Part shown: one piece after another, positions 27,341 to 35,932 of the stretch | Layout of the letters: each line of letters opens with the position of its first letter | Numbering within the stretch: position 1 is the stretch's first letter | From: Janthinobacterium fluminis | Lineage (GTDB): Bacteria > Pseudomonadota > Gammaproteobacteria > Burkholderiales > Burkholderiaceae_D | Assembly: GCF_028595325.1 (NCBI RefSeq) | Contig: NZ_JAQQXR010000002.1 | Coordinates: 62,001-126,000 of the forward strand | DNA length: 64,000 bases | Direction: 5' to 3' | Notes under the pieces: model-generated | The model's input: the letters and a program-made list of their open reading frames with translations, nothing else | Databases searched by the model: none | Told to the model about the DNA's origin: nothing | Position numbers and translations under genes: made by a program

Positions 27341-27395
27341 GGGGACAGACCACGATTTTCGAGAAATACTTTCTCGAAAATCGTGGTCTGTCCCC
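27341..27395. repeat. Palindromic repeat, family B, copy 2
   Basis: Identical over 55 bp to the copy at 27200-27254 although the sequence between them has drifted from its source. It lies 51 bp upstream of the proposed pqiA start, and the pqiA frame stays open into its right arm. The identity of the palindromes beside diverged flanks suggests that the palindrome itself is homogenised or was inserted later. Confidence 0.88.
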
Positions 27396-27445
27396 AGGCG
27401 GCAATACCGTATGATGGGCGGTATTTACGAGCTCATCCCGAACCT

Positions 27446-28723
27446 GTGCGTCGATACGATCTGATTAGCTGTCATGACTGTGGTGTGTTGCATCGCAAGC
27501 GTCCGCTCCGCCCCCGCGAGAAGGCGCGCTGCACGCGTTGCCGTTCGGTTTTGTACCGCGGCGGTTCCGCCGATCTGAGCCGGGTCGTCGCGCTGACGCT
27601 GGCCACGGCGCTGGTGTTTTTGATCGCCCAGTTTTTTCCCATCGTCGAGCTGGAGGTCAAGGGCTTGCGCTCCAGCGCCACGCTGATCGGCGCCATTGCC
27701 GTGCTGTGGGCGGAGCAGATGCAGCTCGTCGCGGCGATGGTGTTTTTCTTTACGATGTTGTTCCCCGCCGTCGAGCTGGCCGCGCTGCTGTATGTCGCGC
27801 TCGGCCTGCGCGCCGGTTTCCAGCCGCCCGGTTTCCACCGGGTGTTGCGCGCCGTGCAGGCGGCGCGCCGCTGGGGCATGACGGAGGTGTTGATGATCGG
27901 CATCCTGATCACGGTGATCAAGATGACCAGTCTGGCGCGGGTGTTGCCGCAGCCGGGACTGTTTGCCTTCGGCGCGCTGACGTTGATGCTGGCCGTGGTC
28001 GTCTCTTTCGATCCCAAGACGCTGTGGAATGTCGGCGACGATCTGGCGCCGCGCCCGCCGCCCCGCCTGGATTACGCGGCCTTGCGCGCGTCCGGCGCCG
28101 AGTTGCTGCCATGCCACGCCTGCGGTCTGGTGACGCCGGCCGCGCCCGGCCGGGCGCATCCGCGCTGCGCCCGCTGCGGCTGCCAGTTGCACCGGCGCCG
28201 CCCCGACAGCGTCAACCGCACCTGGGCGCTGCTGATCGCCGCCGCCATCCTGTATATTCCCGCCAATCTGTTGCCGGTGATGTATACGCATTCGCTGTTC
28301 GGCAGCGAGGACGACACCATCATGAGCGGCGTGCTGTTTTTCTGGAACAGCGGCTCGAAGGGCCTGGCCGCGATCATTTTCATCGCCAGCGTGGTCGTGC
28401 CCATGCTCAAGCTGGCCGTGCTGACGCTGTTGGCCTGGAGCGCGCAGCGGCGCTCGCGCTGGCGCCCGCTGCAGCGCACCGTGTTGTATCGCCTGGTCGA
28501 GTTCATCGGCCGCTGGTCGATGCTGGATATTTTTGTCGTCACGCTGACCGTCGCGCTGGTGCGCTTCCAGGCGCTGGCCGTGATTACGGCCGGTCCCGGG
28601 GCGCTGGCCTTCGGTTCGGTGGTCGTGCTGACGATGCTGGCGTCGATGCAGTTCGACCCGCGCCTGATCTGGGACCACGTCGACAGTGGCCCGCCCGTCT
28701 ACCCTGGAGAAAAACATGTCTGA
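27446..28723 (+). CDS. pqiA: intermembrane transport protein PqiA
   Basis: 425 residues if read from GTG 27446 (MRRYDLISCHDCGVLHRK). The frame is open upstream to 27383 inside a repeat, but no good ATG or ribosome site is seen there, so the start is uncertain. PqiA is an inner-membrane protein of the MCE-type PqiABC bridge that carries lipid between membranes. Two repeated halves are visible, each with a small zinc-ribbon-like cysteine cluster (CHDCG and CTRC; CHACG and CARCGC) followed by about four membrane helices (VVALTLATALVFLIAQFFPI and WALLIAAAILYIPANLLPV are the first helices). It overlaps pqiB by 8 bp. Confidence 0.9.
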   Translation: MRRYDLISCHDCGVLHRKRPLRPREKARCTRCRSVLYRGGSADLSRVVALTLATALVFLIAQFFPIVELEVKGLRSSATLIGAIAVLWAEQMQLVAAMVFFFTMLFPAVELAALLYVALGLRAGFQPPGFHRVLRAVQAARRWGMTEVLMIGILITVIKMTSLARVLPQPGLFAFGALTLMLAVVVSFDPKTLWNVGDDLAPRPPPRLDYAALRASGAELLPCHACGLVTPAAPGRAHPRCARCGCQLHRRRPDSVNRTWALLIAAAILYIPANLLPVMYTHSLFGSEDDTIMSGVLFFWNSGSKGLAAIIFIASVVVPMLKLAVLTLLAWSAQRRSRWRPLQRTVLYRLVEFIGRWSMLDIFVVTLTVALVRFQALAVITAGPGALAFGSVVVLTMLASMQFDPRLIWDHVDSGPPVYPGEKHV

Positions 28724-30350
28724 GAAAGAGGGCGAGATCGCCCGCCCACCCGCGCCTGTGCCCCTGGCGTTGCCGGAGCCGGACGTCGAGCAGGCCAGCC
28801 GCTGGTTGCCTTCGCTGGTCTGGCTGATCCCGCTGCTGGCGGCGCTGATCGGCGCTCTGCTGGTGGCCAAGTCGCTGTACGAGCAGGGGCCGACGGTGAC
28901 GGTCAGTTTCCGCACGGCCGACGGCCTGGAGCCGGGCAAGACCAAGGTCAAGTACAAGGATGTCGAGATCGGGCTGGTGCGCGCCATCACGCTGGCCCCG
29001 GACTTGTCGAAGGTGTTGGTGACGATAGACATGAGCAAGGAGGCGAAGCGCTTCACGGCCCAGGACACGCGCTTCTGGGTGGTGCGCCCGCGCGTCGGCG
29101 CCAGCGGCGTCTCCGGCCTGGGCACCCTGCTGTCGGGCGCCTACATCGGCGTCGACGCCGGCAAGTCGGCCGACTACAAGGACGCCTTCGCGGGGCTGGA
29201 AAACGCGCCGGCGGTGGCCGGCGACCAGAAGGGCAAGCTCTACAATCTGCACGGCGACGACCTCGGTTCGGTCGACGTCGGCTCGCCCGTGTTTTACCGC
29301 CGCGTGCAAGTCGGGCAGGTGATCAGCTTCGCGCTCGACAAGGGCGGCAACGGCGTCAGCATGGCCGTCTTCATCAACGCGCCCTACGACCAGTTCGTCG
29401 GCCAGAATTCGCGCTGGTGGCACGCCAGCGGCGTCGACGTGCGCCTCGACTCGAACGGCTTCAAGCTGAACACGCAGTCGCTGGCGGCGATGGTGGTCGG
29501 CGGCATCGCCTTCGAGTCGCAGAACGGCCAGAAGCCGGACACGCTGGCGGCGGCCGGCGCCACCTTCGCGCTGGCGGCCGACCAGTCCAGCGCGATGCGC
29601 GAGCCGGACGGCGCGCCGATCACCACGGTGTTTTATTTCGACCAGTCGCTGCGCGGCCTGTCGCCGGGCGCCAGCGTGGATTTCCGCGGCATCGTGCTGG
29701 GCGAGGTGCGTTCGGTCGGCGTCGAGTACGACGGCGTGAAGAAGAGTTTCCGCATGCCGGTGACGGTAGACCTGTATCCGGGCCGGCTCGGCAAGCGCTT
29801 CCAGCAGACGCTGGAGGACGAGGACCGCACCGCCGGCCATGACGTGCTGGAGCGGCTGGTCAGCCGCGGCTTGCGCGCCCAGCTGCGCACCGGCAATTTG
29901 TTGACGAGCCAGTTGTACATCGCCCTCGACTTCTTCCCGAAAGCGGCGCCGGCCAAGCTCGATTTCAACCAGTACCCGATGGAGGTGCCGACGGTGCCGA
30001 ACAGCCTGGAGGAGTTGCAGACGCAGATCGCCAGCATCGTCAGGAAGCTCGACCAGGTGCCCTATGCCGACATCGCGGCGAATCTGAACGCCACTTTGAA
30101 GAACGCCAATGTGTTGTTCAAGCAGCTGGACGCCCAGGTGGTGCCGGAGATGAAGGAGACGCTGGGCGCCGCCAGGCAAACCTTCAGCACGGCCGAGCAG
30201 GTCTTGCAAAAGGATTCGCCGCTGCAATCGGACGTGCGCCAGGCGCTGCAGCAGCTGACGCAGACGCTGCAGTCGCTCAATGCGCTGTCCGACTATCTGG
30301 AACGCCACCCGGAATCGCTGATCCGCGGCAAACAAGGAGATAAAAAATGA
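28716..30350 (+). CDS. pqiB: intermembrane transport protein PqiB (MCE domains)
   Basis: 544 residues. One N-terminal membrane helix (LVWLIPLLAALIGALLVAKSLY, residues about 29-50) anchors a periplasmic part with three MCE domains, starting near TVTVSFRTADGLEPGKTKVKYKDVEIG, near GSPVFYRRVQVGQV and near ASVDFRGIVLGEV, then a long helical segment that in the family forms a needle toward the outer membrane. ATG 28716 follows CTGGAG and overlaps the pqiA end; the frame extends 10 codons upstream without a better start. Confidence 0.93.
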   Translation: MSEKEGEIARPPAPVPLALPEPDVEQASRWLPSLVWLIPLLAALIGALLVAKSLYEQGPTVTVSFRTADGLEPGKTKVKYKDVEIGLVRAITLAPDLSKVLVTIDMSKEAKRFTAQDTRFWVVRPRVGASGVSGLGTLLSGAYIGVDAGKSADYKDAFAGLENAPAVAGDQKGKLYNLHGDDLGSVDVGSPVFYRRVQVGQVISFALDKGGNGVSMAVFINAPYDQFVGQNSRWWHASGVDVRLDSNGFKLNTQSLAAMVVGGIAFESQNGQKPDTLAAAGATFALAADQSSAMREPDGAPITTVFYFDQSLRGLSPGASVDFRGIVLGEVRSVGVEYDGVKKSFRMPVTVDLYPGRLGKRFQQTLEDEDRTAGHDVLERLVSRGLRAQLRTGNLLTSQLYIALDFFPKAAPAKLDFNQYPMEVPTVPNSLEELQTQIASIVRKLDQVPYADIAANLNATLKNANVLFKQLDAQVVPEMKETLGAARQTFSTAEQVLQKDSPLQSDVRQALQQLTQTLQSLNALSDYLERHPESLIRGKQGDKK

Positions 30351-30940
30351 GCGCATTCCGCACCCTCGCGCTGGCCGCCTCGCTGAGCCTGCTGAGCGCC
30401 TGCGCGGCGCCGCAGATCGAGCGTTTTTATACGCTCAACGGCGGCGACGCCGCGCCGGCCAAGGCCGAAGTGAATTTCTATGTCGAGGTGCTGGCCGTCA
30501 ACGTGCCGCAGCAGGTCAGCCGCAACCAGCTGGTGCTGACGGCGGCCGGCGGACGCATCGAGTTGCTGGAGCAGGAGCGCTGGGCCGGGCCGCTGGCGGC
30601 CGAGATCGGCCAGGCGCTGTCGACCGGCATCACCGGCGAACTGGGCGCGATCGACGTCTATCGCACGCCTTATCCGGACAAGCTGCCCGTGTACCGCGTC
30701 AGCACCAATGTGCAGCGCTTCGAGTCGGCGCTGGGGCAGTACGCGCTGATCGACGCCGTCTGGAGCGTGCGCCAGCTGGCCAGCGGCAAGGTGCTCACTT
30801 GCCGCAGCGTCGTCAACGAGAAGGTGGCGGCCGGTTACGACGCGCTGGTGGCGGGCCACCGGCGCGCCCTGCGCCAGGTGGCCGGGGAAATGTCGAAGGC
30901 GATCCGCTCCTTCCCGGCGGACGGGCGCAGCTGCCAGTAG
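30347..30940 (+). CDS. pqiC: PqiC-like outer-membrane lipoprotein
   Basis: 197 residues of the ABC-type-transport auxiliary lipoprotein family. The signal peptide ends in the lipobox LLSAC (Cys19), predicting acylation and outer-membrane location. The conserved start of the mature domain, ERFYTLNGG, and the central VSRNQLVLTAAGGRIELLEQERW are present. ATGA overlap with pqiB puts it in the same operon. It should receive the tip of PqiB at the outer membrane. Confidence 0.9.
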   Translation: MSAFRTLALAASLSLLSACAAPQIERFYTLNGGDAAPAKAEVNFYVEVLAVNVPQQVSRNQLVLTAAGGRIELLEQERWAGPLAAEIGQALSTGITGELGAIDVYRTPYPDKLPVYRVSTNVQRFESALGQYALIDAVWSVRQLASGKVLTCRSVVNEKVAAGYDALVAGHRRALRQVAGEMSKAIRSFPADGRSCQ

Positions 30941-31056
30941 GGGCGCGCCCAAGCCCTATCCGGCCAGGCTTGCCACGGCTTGCGCAGGAATACGGCGCAC
31001 GGACGGCGAGTCCGCAATAGTCCGTTCGGAGGGGGCCGCACCGGCCGTCCACCGCG

Positions 31057-31086
31057 TTGACCCTCGCCGCGCGGCGCTGTTAAAAT
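31057..31086 (+). promoter_or_regulatory. Sigma-70-type promoter for the DUF2946 gene
   Basis: TTGACC (31057-31062) and TAAAAT (31081-31086) with an 18-bp spacer. The expected start site falls near 31093, on the first possible ATG of the next gene, so the transcript may be leaderless or translation may begin at the ATG at 31099. Confidence 0.55.
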
Positions 31087-31092
31087 GCAACG

Positions 31093-31491
31093 ATGGGAAT
31101 GACTAAGATAACGCGCCGTTTCACCGCCTGGATCGCCTGTTTTGCGATCTTGCTGGCCGCGCTCGCGCCGTCGATTTCCCACGCCATCGCCGCCGACGAT
31201 TCCAGCTCGGCGTGGATCGAGATCTGCTCGATCGCCGGCACGCGCTTCGTCCAGGCCGACAGCGACGACGGGCAGCCGCTGTCGCCCGCTTCGATCGAAC
31301 AAAGCCTGCACTTCGACCACTGCCCGTTCTGCTCCGCCCACGGCGGCGCCCCCGGCCTGCCGTCCAGCCCGATGGTGACGCTGCCCGTGCTCGCCGGCAA
31401 ACCCGTGCTGCCGCCGCTCTATTACCAGGCGTCGCGCCCCCTGTTCGTCTGGGCCAGCGCCCAGTCGCGCGCCCCTCCCGCACTGTCCTGA
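31093..31491 (+). CDS. DUF2946 family exported protein
   Basis: 132 residues. The N-terminus has a membrane/signal segment (FTAWIACFAILLAALAPSISHA, residues about 9-30). The family mark is the Cys/His motif FDHCPFCSAHGG near residue 76, and there is another Cys in WIEICS. The family is of unknown function and is often found beside TonB receptors and copper-handling genes, as here with a receptor 325 bp downstream. Metal binding by the His-Cys motif is plausible but unproven. ATG 31099 is an alternative start. Confidence 0.8.
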   Translation: MGMTKITRRFTAWIACFAILLAALAPSISHAIAADDSSSAWIEICSIAGTRFVQADSDDGQPLSPASIEQSLHFDHCPFCSAHGGAPGLPSSPMVTLPVLAGKPVLPPLYYQASRPLFVWASAQSRAPPALS

Positions 31492-31600
31492 TCGCTTTCC
31501 CCGGTCGCCACGCCGCCGGATAGCAGCGCCGCCGCGCCTGGCTGCGTTCGCATCCGCGCGCCCGTCGTGCCGCCCCGTCACTTTTATCAGGATTCCTGCA

Positions 31601-31798
31601 ATGACTGCCACTTCCCGCCGCCAACGCGGCCGCTTTTCGACGTTCTGTCTCTTTATGCAATGCTTTAACGTCGCCGCCATCGTCGCCCTCGGCGTGTGGC
31701 ACGGCTATCTGTTCTATGCCCGCGCCGGCGCGCCGCTGCCGCTGGTGGAAATCGTCGAACTGCGCGCGCCGCAAGCCTGCTGCATCCAGCAAAACTAG
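31601..31798 (+). CDS. small membrane protein with C-terminal Cys pair
   Basis: 65 residues. One predicted membrane helix (FNVAAIVALGVWHGYLFYA, about 22-40), a basic N-terminus (SRRQRGRF) predicting N-in topology, and a short outer tail ending ACCIQQN. AGGA stands 8-11 bp before ATG 31601, and the TonB receptor starts 18 bp after its stop, so it is likely a true gene in an operon. No family recognised. The Cys-Cys tail and the neighbours suggest metal handling, which is a guess. Confidence 0.6.
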   Translation: MTATSRRQRGRFSTFCLFMQCFNVAAIVALGVWHGYLFYARAGAPLPLVEIVELRAPQACCIQQN

Positions 31799-31816
31799 CC
31801 TTTATCGAGCATCGTC

Positions 31817-33952
31817 ATGAAACCACAATACCAAGTAATGTCCCTGGCGCTGGGCGCCGTGTTTGCCGCGCTGGGCGGCAACGCCCGCGCCGGCGCCGAC
31901 GAGCAAGTGCTCGACGTGGTCGTCGTCTCCGGCTCGCGCGCCGCCTCCTGGCTGTCGGAAACGCCGCAGGCTATCGGCGTCGTCAAGCAGAAGGAGCTGC
32001 GGCGCGACAAGCCGAAAACCATGGGCGAGATCATCAACCGCATCGCCGGCGTCTATTGGAACGACCTGGGCAACGAGCAGCACAGCATGGCGATCCGCCA
32101 GCCCATCGGCACCAACGCCGTCTATCAATACCTGGAAGACGGCATTCCCATCCGTCCGCTGGGCGTGTTCAACCATAATTCGCTGAACGAAATGAATATG
32201 GCCGGCACGGAGAGCGTCGAGGTGGTGAAGGGGCCGGCCTCGTCTTTGTACGGCAGCAACGCGGTCGGCGGCGCCGTCAATTTCCTGACGTCGGCGGCCT
32301 CGCCGACGCCTTACGCCAGCGTCGGCGTGCGCCGCGACAACACGGCCGGCTTCACGCGCTACGACACTTCCGCCAGCAACACCTGGGGCGCGCTGGGCTT
32401 GCGCTTTTCCCACTACAGTTCGCGCCGCAGCAGGGACAACTGGCAGGAGTATAGCTACGGCGACAAGGATTCGTTCTCGCTGCGCGCCGACTATGCGCTC
32501 GGCGCCGCCTCGCAACTGCGCGCGACGCTGGTGCACACGGACCTGGACGCGGCCATGCCCGGCGGCCTGTTCGAGAACGACTTCCGCGCCACGCCTGGCA
32601 AGAGTTTGAACACCTTCAGCTACCGCAAGGACAAGACCACCCGCGCCAATCTGGCCTGGGAGGGCGAGACGACGCGCAACGGGTCGACGACGGTGACGCT
32701 GTTCAGCCGCAAGAACGACCACGGCCAGATCCCCAGTTATTCGATAGGCAGTTGCGTCGGAATCGTCTGCAAGGGCGTCATCAACAACAACCACGTCGAT
32801 TCGCTGGGCGTGGACGTGAAGCACCAGCAGGGTTTCGACTGGCTGGGCTCGCGCCTGATCGCCGGCATCTACGTGGACCGGAGCGACAACCCGTATGTCA
32901 GCGATAACCTGAACATCGTGCGCGACCCCGCCAGCGGCAAATACCTGCGCTATACGCTGGCGACCGCCGGCGATCCGGGCGGATTGCGCGGCGTGCGCGA
33001 CTACCAGACCGACATCAGCAATACCGCCGTCTTCGCGCAGTGGGAATTCGCGCCGCTGGCCAAGGCCCGCGTCGTCGTCGGCGGCCGCTCCGACGCCATC
33101 CGCTACAACTACCACAACCGCCTGGCGCCGGGCGGCAGCGACAATTTCGGCGCGCCGAACGAGTCGCGCAGCTTCTCCCACTTCAGCCCGAAAATCGGCG
33201 CCACCTATGCGCTGGGCAAGCAGGCCAGCATCTACACCAACATCAGCGAGGGCTTCACGCCGCCCGAGGTGAGCCAGTTGTACGGCAAGACCGGCATCGC
33301 CGACCTGCAGCCGGCCACCTACAACAATTATGAAATGGGCCTGCGCATGGCGCTGTTGGACGGCAAGCTGAAGCTCGACGCCGCGCTGTACCGGCTGGAC
33401 GGGCGCGACACCATCGTCAGCTACACCGTCGTGCCGGGCACCAGCGAAAACCGCAACGCCGGGCGCACCCGCAGCCAGGGGCTGGAGCTGGGCCTGCACT
33501 ACGACGCCGGCCCGTTCGACGCGCGCTTCGGCACGGCGGTCGCCAGCCACCGCTATGTGCGTTACCAGGTGTCGGGCAGCCTCGACTACAGCGGCCGGGA
33601 AATGCCGCAGGCGCCCAGCGACATCACCTCCGCCGAGGTGGGTTACAAACCGCTGGCGGGCGCGCGCGTGGCGCTGGAAGTGCTGCACCAGGGGCGCTAC
33701 TGGATGGATAACGCCAACACGGTGAAATACCCGGGCCACACGCTGCTCAACCTGCGCGCCAATTACCAGTTTGCGAAAAGCTGGGAGGCGTGGCTGCAGG
33801 TGCGCAACCTGACCGACAAGCGCTATGCCGATTCGGCGTCGAGTTCCTACTCCGGCGTCGGCAAGTATGTCGCCAACAGCCAGAACCAGTACACGCCCGG
33901 GGCGCCGCGCAGCGTCATGCTGGGGCTGAGCTATACCTTCGCCGCGCAATAA
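31817..33952 (+). CDS. TonB-dependent outer-membrane receptor
   Basis: 711 residues. Signal peptide to about residue 25 (ALGAVFAALGGNARA), then a TonB-box-like LDVVVVSGSRAAS, the plug domain (KPKTMGEIINRIAGVYW through ESVEVVKGPASSLYGSNAVGGAVNF) and a 22-strand barrel ending in SVMLGLSYTFAAQ. A loop cysteine pair (GSCVGIVCKG near residue 312) could bind metal or form a disulfide. The substrate is unknown; the DUF2946 gene upstream is seen with copper-type receptors in other genomes. A 10-bp perfect hairpin follows the stop. Confidence 0.92.
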   Translation: MKPQYQVMSLALGAVFAALGGNARAGADEQVLDVVVVSGSRAASWLSETPQAIGVVKQKELRRDKPKTMGEIINRIAGVYWNDLGNEQHSMAIRQPIGTNAVYQYLEDGIPIRPLGVFNHNSLNEMNMAGTESVEVVKGPASSLYGSNAVGGAVNFLTSAASPTPYASVGVRRDNTAGFTRYDTSASNTWGALGLRFSHYSSRRSRDNWQEYSYGDKDSFSLRADYALGAASQLRATLVHTDLDAAMPGGLFENDFRATPGKSLNTFSYRKDKTTRANLAWEGETTRNGSTTVTLFSRKNDHGQIPSYSIGSCVGIVCKGVINNNHVDSLGVDVKHQQGFDWLGSRLIAGIYVDRSDNPYVSDNLNIVRDPASGKYLRYTLATAGDPGGLRGVRDYQTDISNTAVFAQWEFAPLAKARVVVGGRSDAIRYNYHNRLAPGGSDNFGAPNESRSFSHFSPKIGATYALGKQASIYTNISEGFTPPEVSQLYGKTGIADLQPATYNNYEMGLRMALLDGKLKLDAALYRLDGRDTIVSYTVVPGTSENRNAGRTRSQGLELGLHYDAGPFDARFGTAVASHRYVRYQVSGSLDYSGREMPQAPSDITSAEVGYKPLAGARVALEVLHQGRYWMDNANTVKYPGHTLLNLRANYQFAKSWEAWLQVRNLTDKRYADSASSSYSGVGKYVANSQNQYTPGAPRSVMLGLSYTFAAQ

Positions 33953-33964
33953 GCGGCTGCGGCG

Positions 33965-33995
33965 GCGGGCTGCGCGCGGCATGGCCGCAGCCCGC
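33965..33995 (+). terminator. Hairpin after the TonB receptor gene
   Basis: Perfect 10-bp stem GCGGGCTGCG / CGCAGCCCGC with an 11-nt loop, 13 bp after the receptor stop codon. No T-run follows, so it may be a weak or Rho-assisted terminator. Confidence 0.5.
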
Positions 33996-34072
33996 TTGCC
34001 GATCTGAAATTTCCAGTATCATTCCAGGCGAACAACGGACAATCGGGTCCGTCGGCACTGGGGGAAATCGAC

Positions 34073-34378
34073 ATGGTCACATGCTACTTGCGCTACATCA
34101 TAGAACCGTCCAGGCTCAAGGAGTTCGAGCGTTACGGGCAGATGTGGATACCGCTGGTGGAAAAATTCGGCGGCCAGCACCACGGTTATTTTCTGCCGTC
34201 GGAGGGCGCCAACAATGTCGCGCTGGCGCTGTTCAGCTTCCCCAGTCTGGCCGAGTACGAGCAATACCGCATCAAGATGCTGGACGATGCCGACTGCGTC
34301 GCCGCGTTCAACTACGCGGAAGAAACGAAGTGCATCGTCAGCTACGAAAGAAGCTTTTTCCGTCCTGTATTCCAATGA
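34073..34378 (+). CDS. NIPSNAP family protein
   Basis: 101 residues, one alpha/beta-barrel dimeric domain. Typical elements are the first strand TCYLRYIIEPSRLKEFERYG, the GGQHHGYFLPSEGANN turn, and FPSLAEYEQYRIKM. Bacterial NIPSNAP proteins are small, of uncertain function, and some act on aromatic or quinone-like compounds. It overlaps the following gene by 4 bp (ATGA), indicating one transcript. Confidence 0.85.
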   Translation: MVTCYLRYIIEPSRLKEFERYGQMWIPLVEKFGGQHHGYFLPSEGANNVALALFSFPSLAEYEQYRIKMLDDADCVAAFNYAEETKCIVSYERSFFRPVFQ

Positions 34379-35331
34379 AAAAACGGTATCTGATGGGCGT
34401 CCTCGCCGGCGCCTGCACCCTCGGCGCGGCGGCGCTGCTGTTGCGCGCGCCCGCGCCGGCGGCGCCGGCCGCTGCGCCGGCCGCAAACGATACGGCTCGG
34501 CCGGCCGTGTTCAGCGAAGGCACGGCCATGCGCGCCATCTTCGGCGCCTATCACACCGGGCAAAAGGGCACGCTGATTCCGGTGGCGAAAACGGCCGCCT
34601 GGGACATCAAGGGCGCCAATGTGCTGGCCACGCCGATGCTGGCCGTCACCTTCGACGAGGGCGGCCAGCAAAAGGGCGTGCTCGTCATCCAGCGCCAGAT
34701 GATTCTCGACGGCGGCGAGGTGGCGGAGTCGCACATCCAGCAGGCCGACATTTCCGTGTATGTATTCGCGCTGAAGAACAACGCCTGGGTCTTCGAGAAG
34801 GGCAAGCAGGTCGTGGCGACGGCGGGCGCGCACGGCCAGGCGCCGGACGGCAAGCTGGTGCGCATCGGCGACGGCAAGTTCGGCCTCTTGTTCGAGGGCG
34901 GCGACGTGCATCAGGGCTACACCAACGACTACGCCTTCCTGATCGACATCAGCGCCGGCACGCCGCACCAGGTGCTGGCGCTGGAGATGGGGCAGTCGAA
35001 CGCCGGCAACTGCTCCGACGATCCCAAGGAGTTGGCGGAGGAGTACGGCATGCTGCGTCAATGCTGGCGTAGCGTGGTCGAACTGGATTTCCTGAAGAAC
35101 GGCCCGGGCGAGTATTTCACGATCAGGGCGACGGATAGCGGCACCTTGGAAGAGGGCAAACCGTTCAAGAAGGTCGAGTATTACGCGATGACGAAGGATG
35201 GCTACAAGGTTGCCGGCGCGGCCAGCCTGCGCCAGGGCGCGCCGCTGTCGCGCGAGGATGTGTATGGCAGCGGCGGCGGGCAGCGCCGCGAGGCGAATAT
35301 GCCGACCGCGCCGCGGCGCCAGTTGAATTGA
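34375..35331 (+). CDS. exported or membrane-anchored protein of unknown function
   Basis: 318 residues from ATG 34375, which overlaps the NIPSNAP stop. N-terminus KKRYLMGVLAGACTLGAAALLL is a signal peptide or anchor, followed by an Ala/Pro-rich stretch (about 25-45) and a soluble domain containing DISVYVFALKNNAWVFEKGKQ, RIGDGKFGLLFEGGDVHQGYTND and a Cys pair (NCSDDP, RQCWRS) that could form a periplasmic disulfide. The tail is Arg/Pro-rich. I do not recognise the family. Co-translation with NIPSNAP is the only functional hint. Confidence 0.7.
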   Translation: MKKRYLMGVLAGACTLGAAALLLRAPAPAAPAAAPAANDTARPAVFSEGTAMRAIFGAYHTGQKGTLIPVAKTAAWDIKGANVLATPMLAVTFDEGGQQKGVLVIQRQMILDGGEVAESHIQQADISVYVFALKNNAWVFEKGKQVVATAGAHGQAPDGKLVRIGDGKFGLLFEGGDVHQGYTNDYAFLIDISAGTPHQVLALEMGQSNAGNCSDDPKELAEEYGMLRQCWRSVVELDFLKNGPGEYFTIRATDSGTLEEGKPFKKVEYYAMTKDGYKVAGAASLRQGAPLSREDVYGSGGGQRREANMPTAPRRQLN

Positions 35332-35341
35332 GGCGGTGCGG

Positions 35342-35932
35342 ATGAAAGGCTTGAAGTGCGCCCTGATGGCGGCGCTGCTGGCGGCCAGCGGCGGCTGCGC
35401 GCTGCTCGCCGACGGCCTGCGCGACAATGTGCAGCGTTGCGATGTCGCCATCGTGCTCGGCTCGAAGGTGGAGCTGGACGGCCGGCCCTCGGCGCGGCTG
35501 GCGGCGCGCCTGGACAAGGCCGCCGCGCTGTACCGGGCCGGCCTGTTTCCCCGCGTGATAGTTAGCGGCGGGCTGGGCAAGGAGGGCTACGACGAGGCCG
35601 CCGTCATGCGCGATTATCTGGTCGCGCACGCCGTTCCCGCGCCGGCCATCATCGTCGACAGCGGCGGCGTGAACACGACGGCGACGGCGCGCAACAGCGC
35701 CGCGTTGATGCGCGCCGGCGGTTTGCGCAGCGCCGTCGTGGTCACCCAGTATTTCCATATCCCGCGCACCCGGCTGGCGCTGCGCGACAGCGGCGTGGCG
35801 ACGGTGTACTCGGCCCATGCCGATTACTTCGAGTGGCGCGACATCTATTCCACGCTCAGGGAGGCCGTCGCGCTGCCGGTCTACTGGCTGGCGGGGCTCT
35901 TTTCGGCTGCGCCGCCTACACCGTCAGATTGA
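35342..35932 (+). CDS. YdcF/ElyC/SanA-type DUF218 lipoprotein
   Basis: 196 residues from ATG 35342 (a GTG at 35336 is also in frame). The N-terminus ends in a lipobox-like ASGGC (Cys near 18). The DUF218 core is present: DVAIVLGSKVELDGRPSARL, VIVSGGLGKEGYDEAAVM, GVNTTATARNSA and VVVTQYFHIPRTRLAL. The family affects envelope and peptidoglycan precursor metabolism in E. coli (ElyC, SanA). It starts 10 bp after the unknown exported protein and its end overlaps the convergent ligase-like gene by 17 bp. Confidence 0.85.
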   Translation: MKGLKCALMAALLAASGGCALLADGLRDNVQRCDVAIVLGSKVELDGRPSARLAARLDKAAALYRAGLFPRVIVSGGLGKEGYDEAAVMRDYLVAHAVPAPAIIVDSGGVNTTATARNSAALMRAGGLRSAVVVTQYFHIPRTRLALRDSGVATVYSAHADYFEWRDIYSTLREAVALPVYWLAGLFSAAPPTPSD

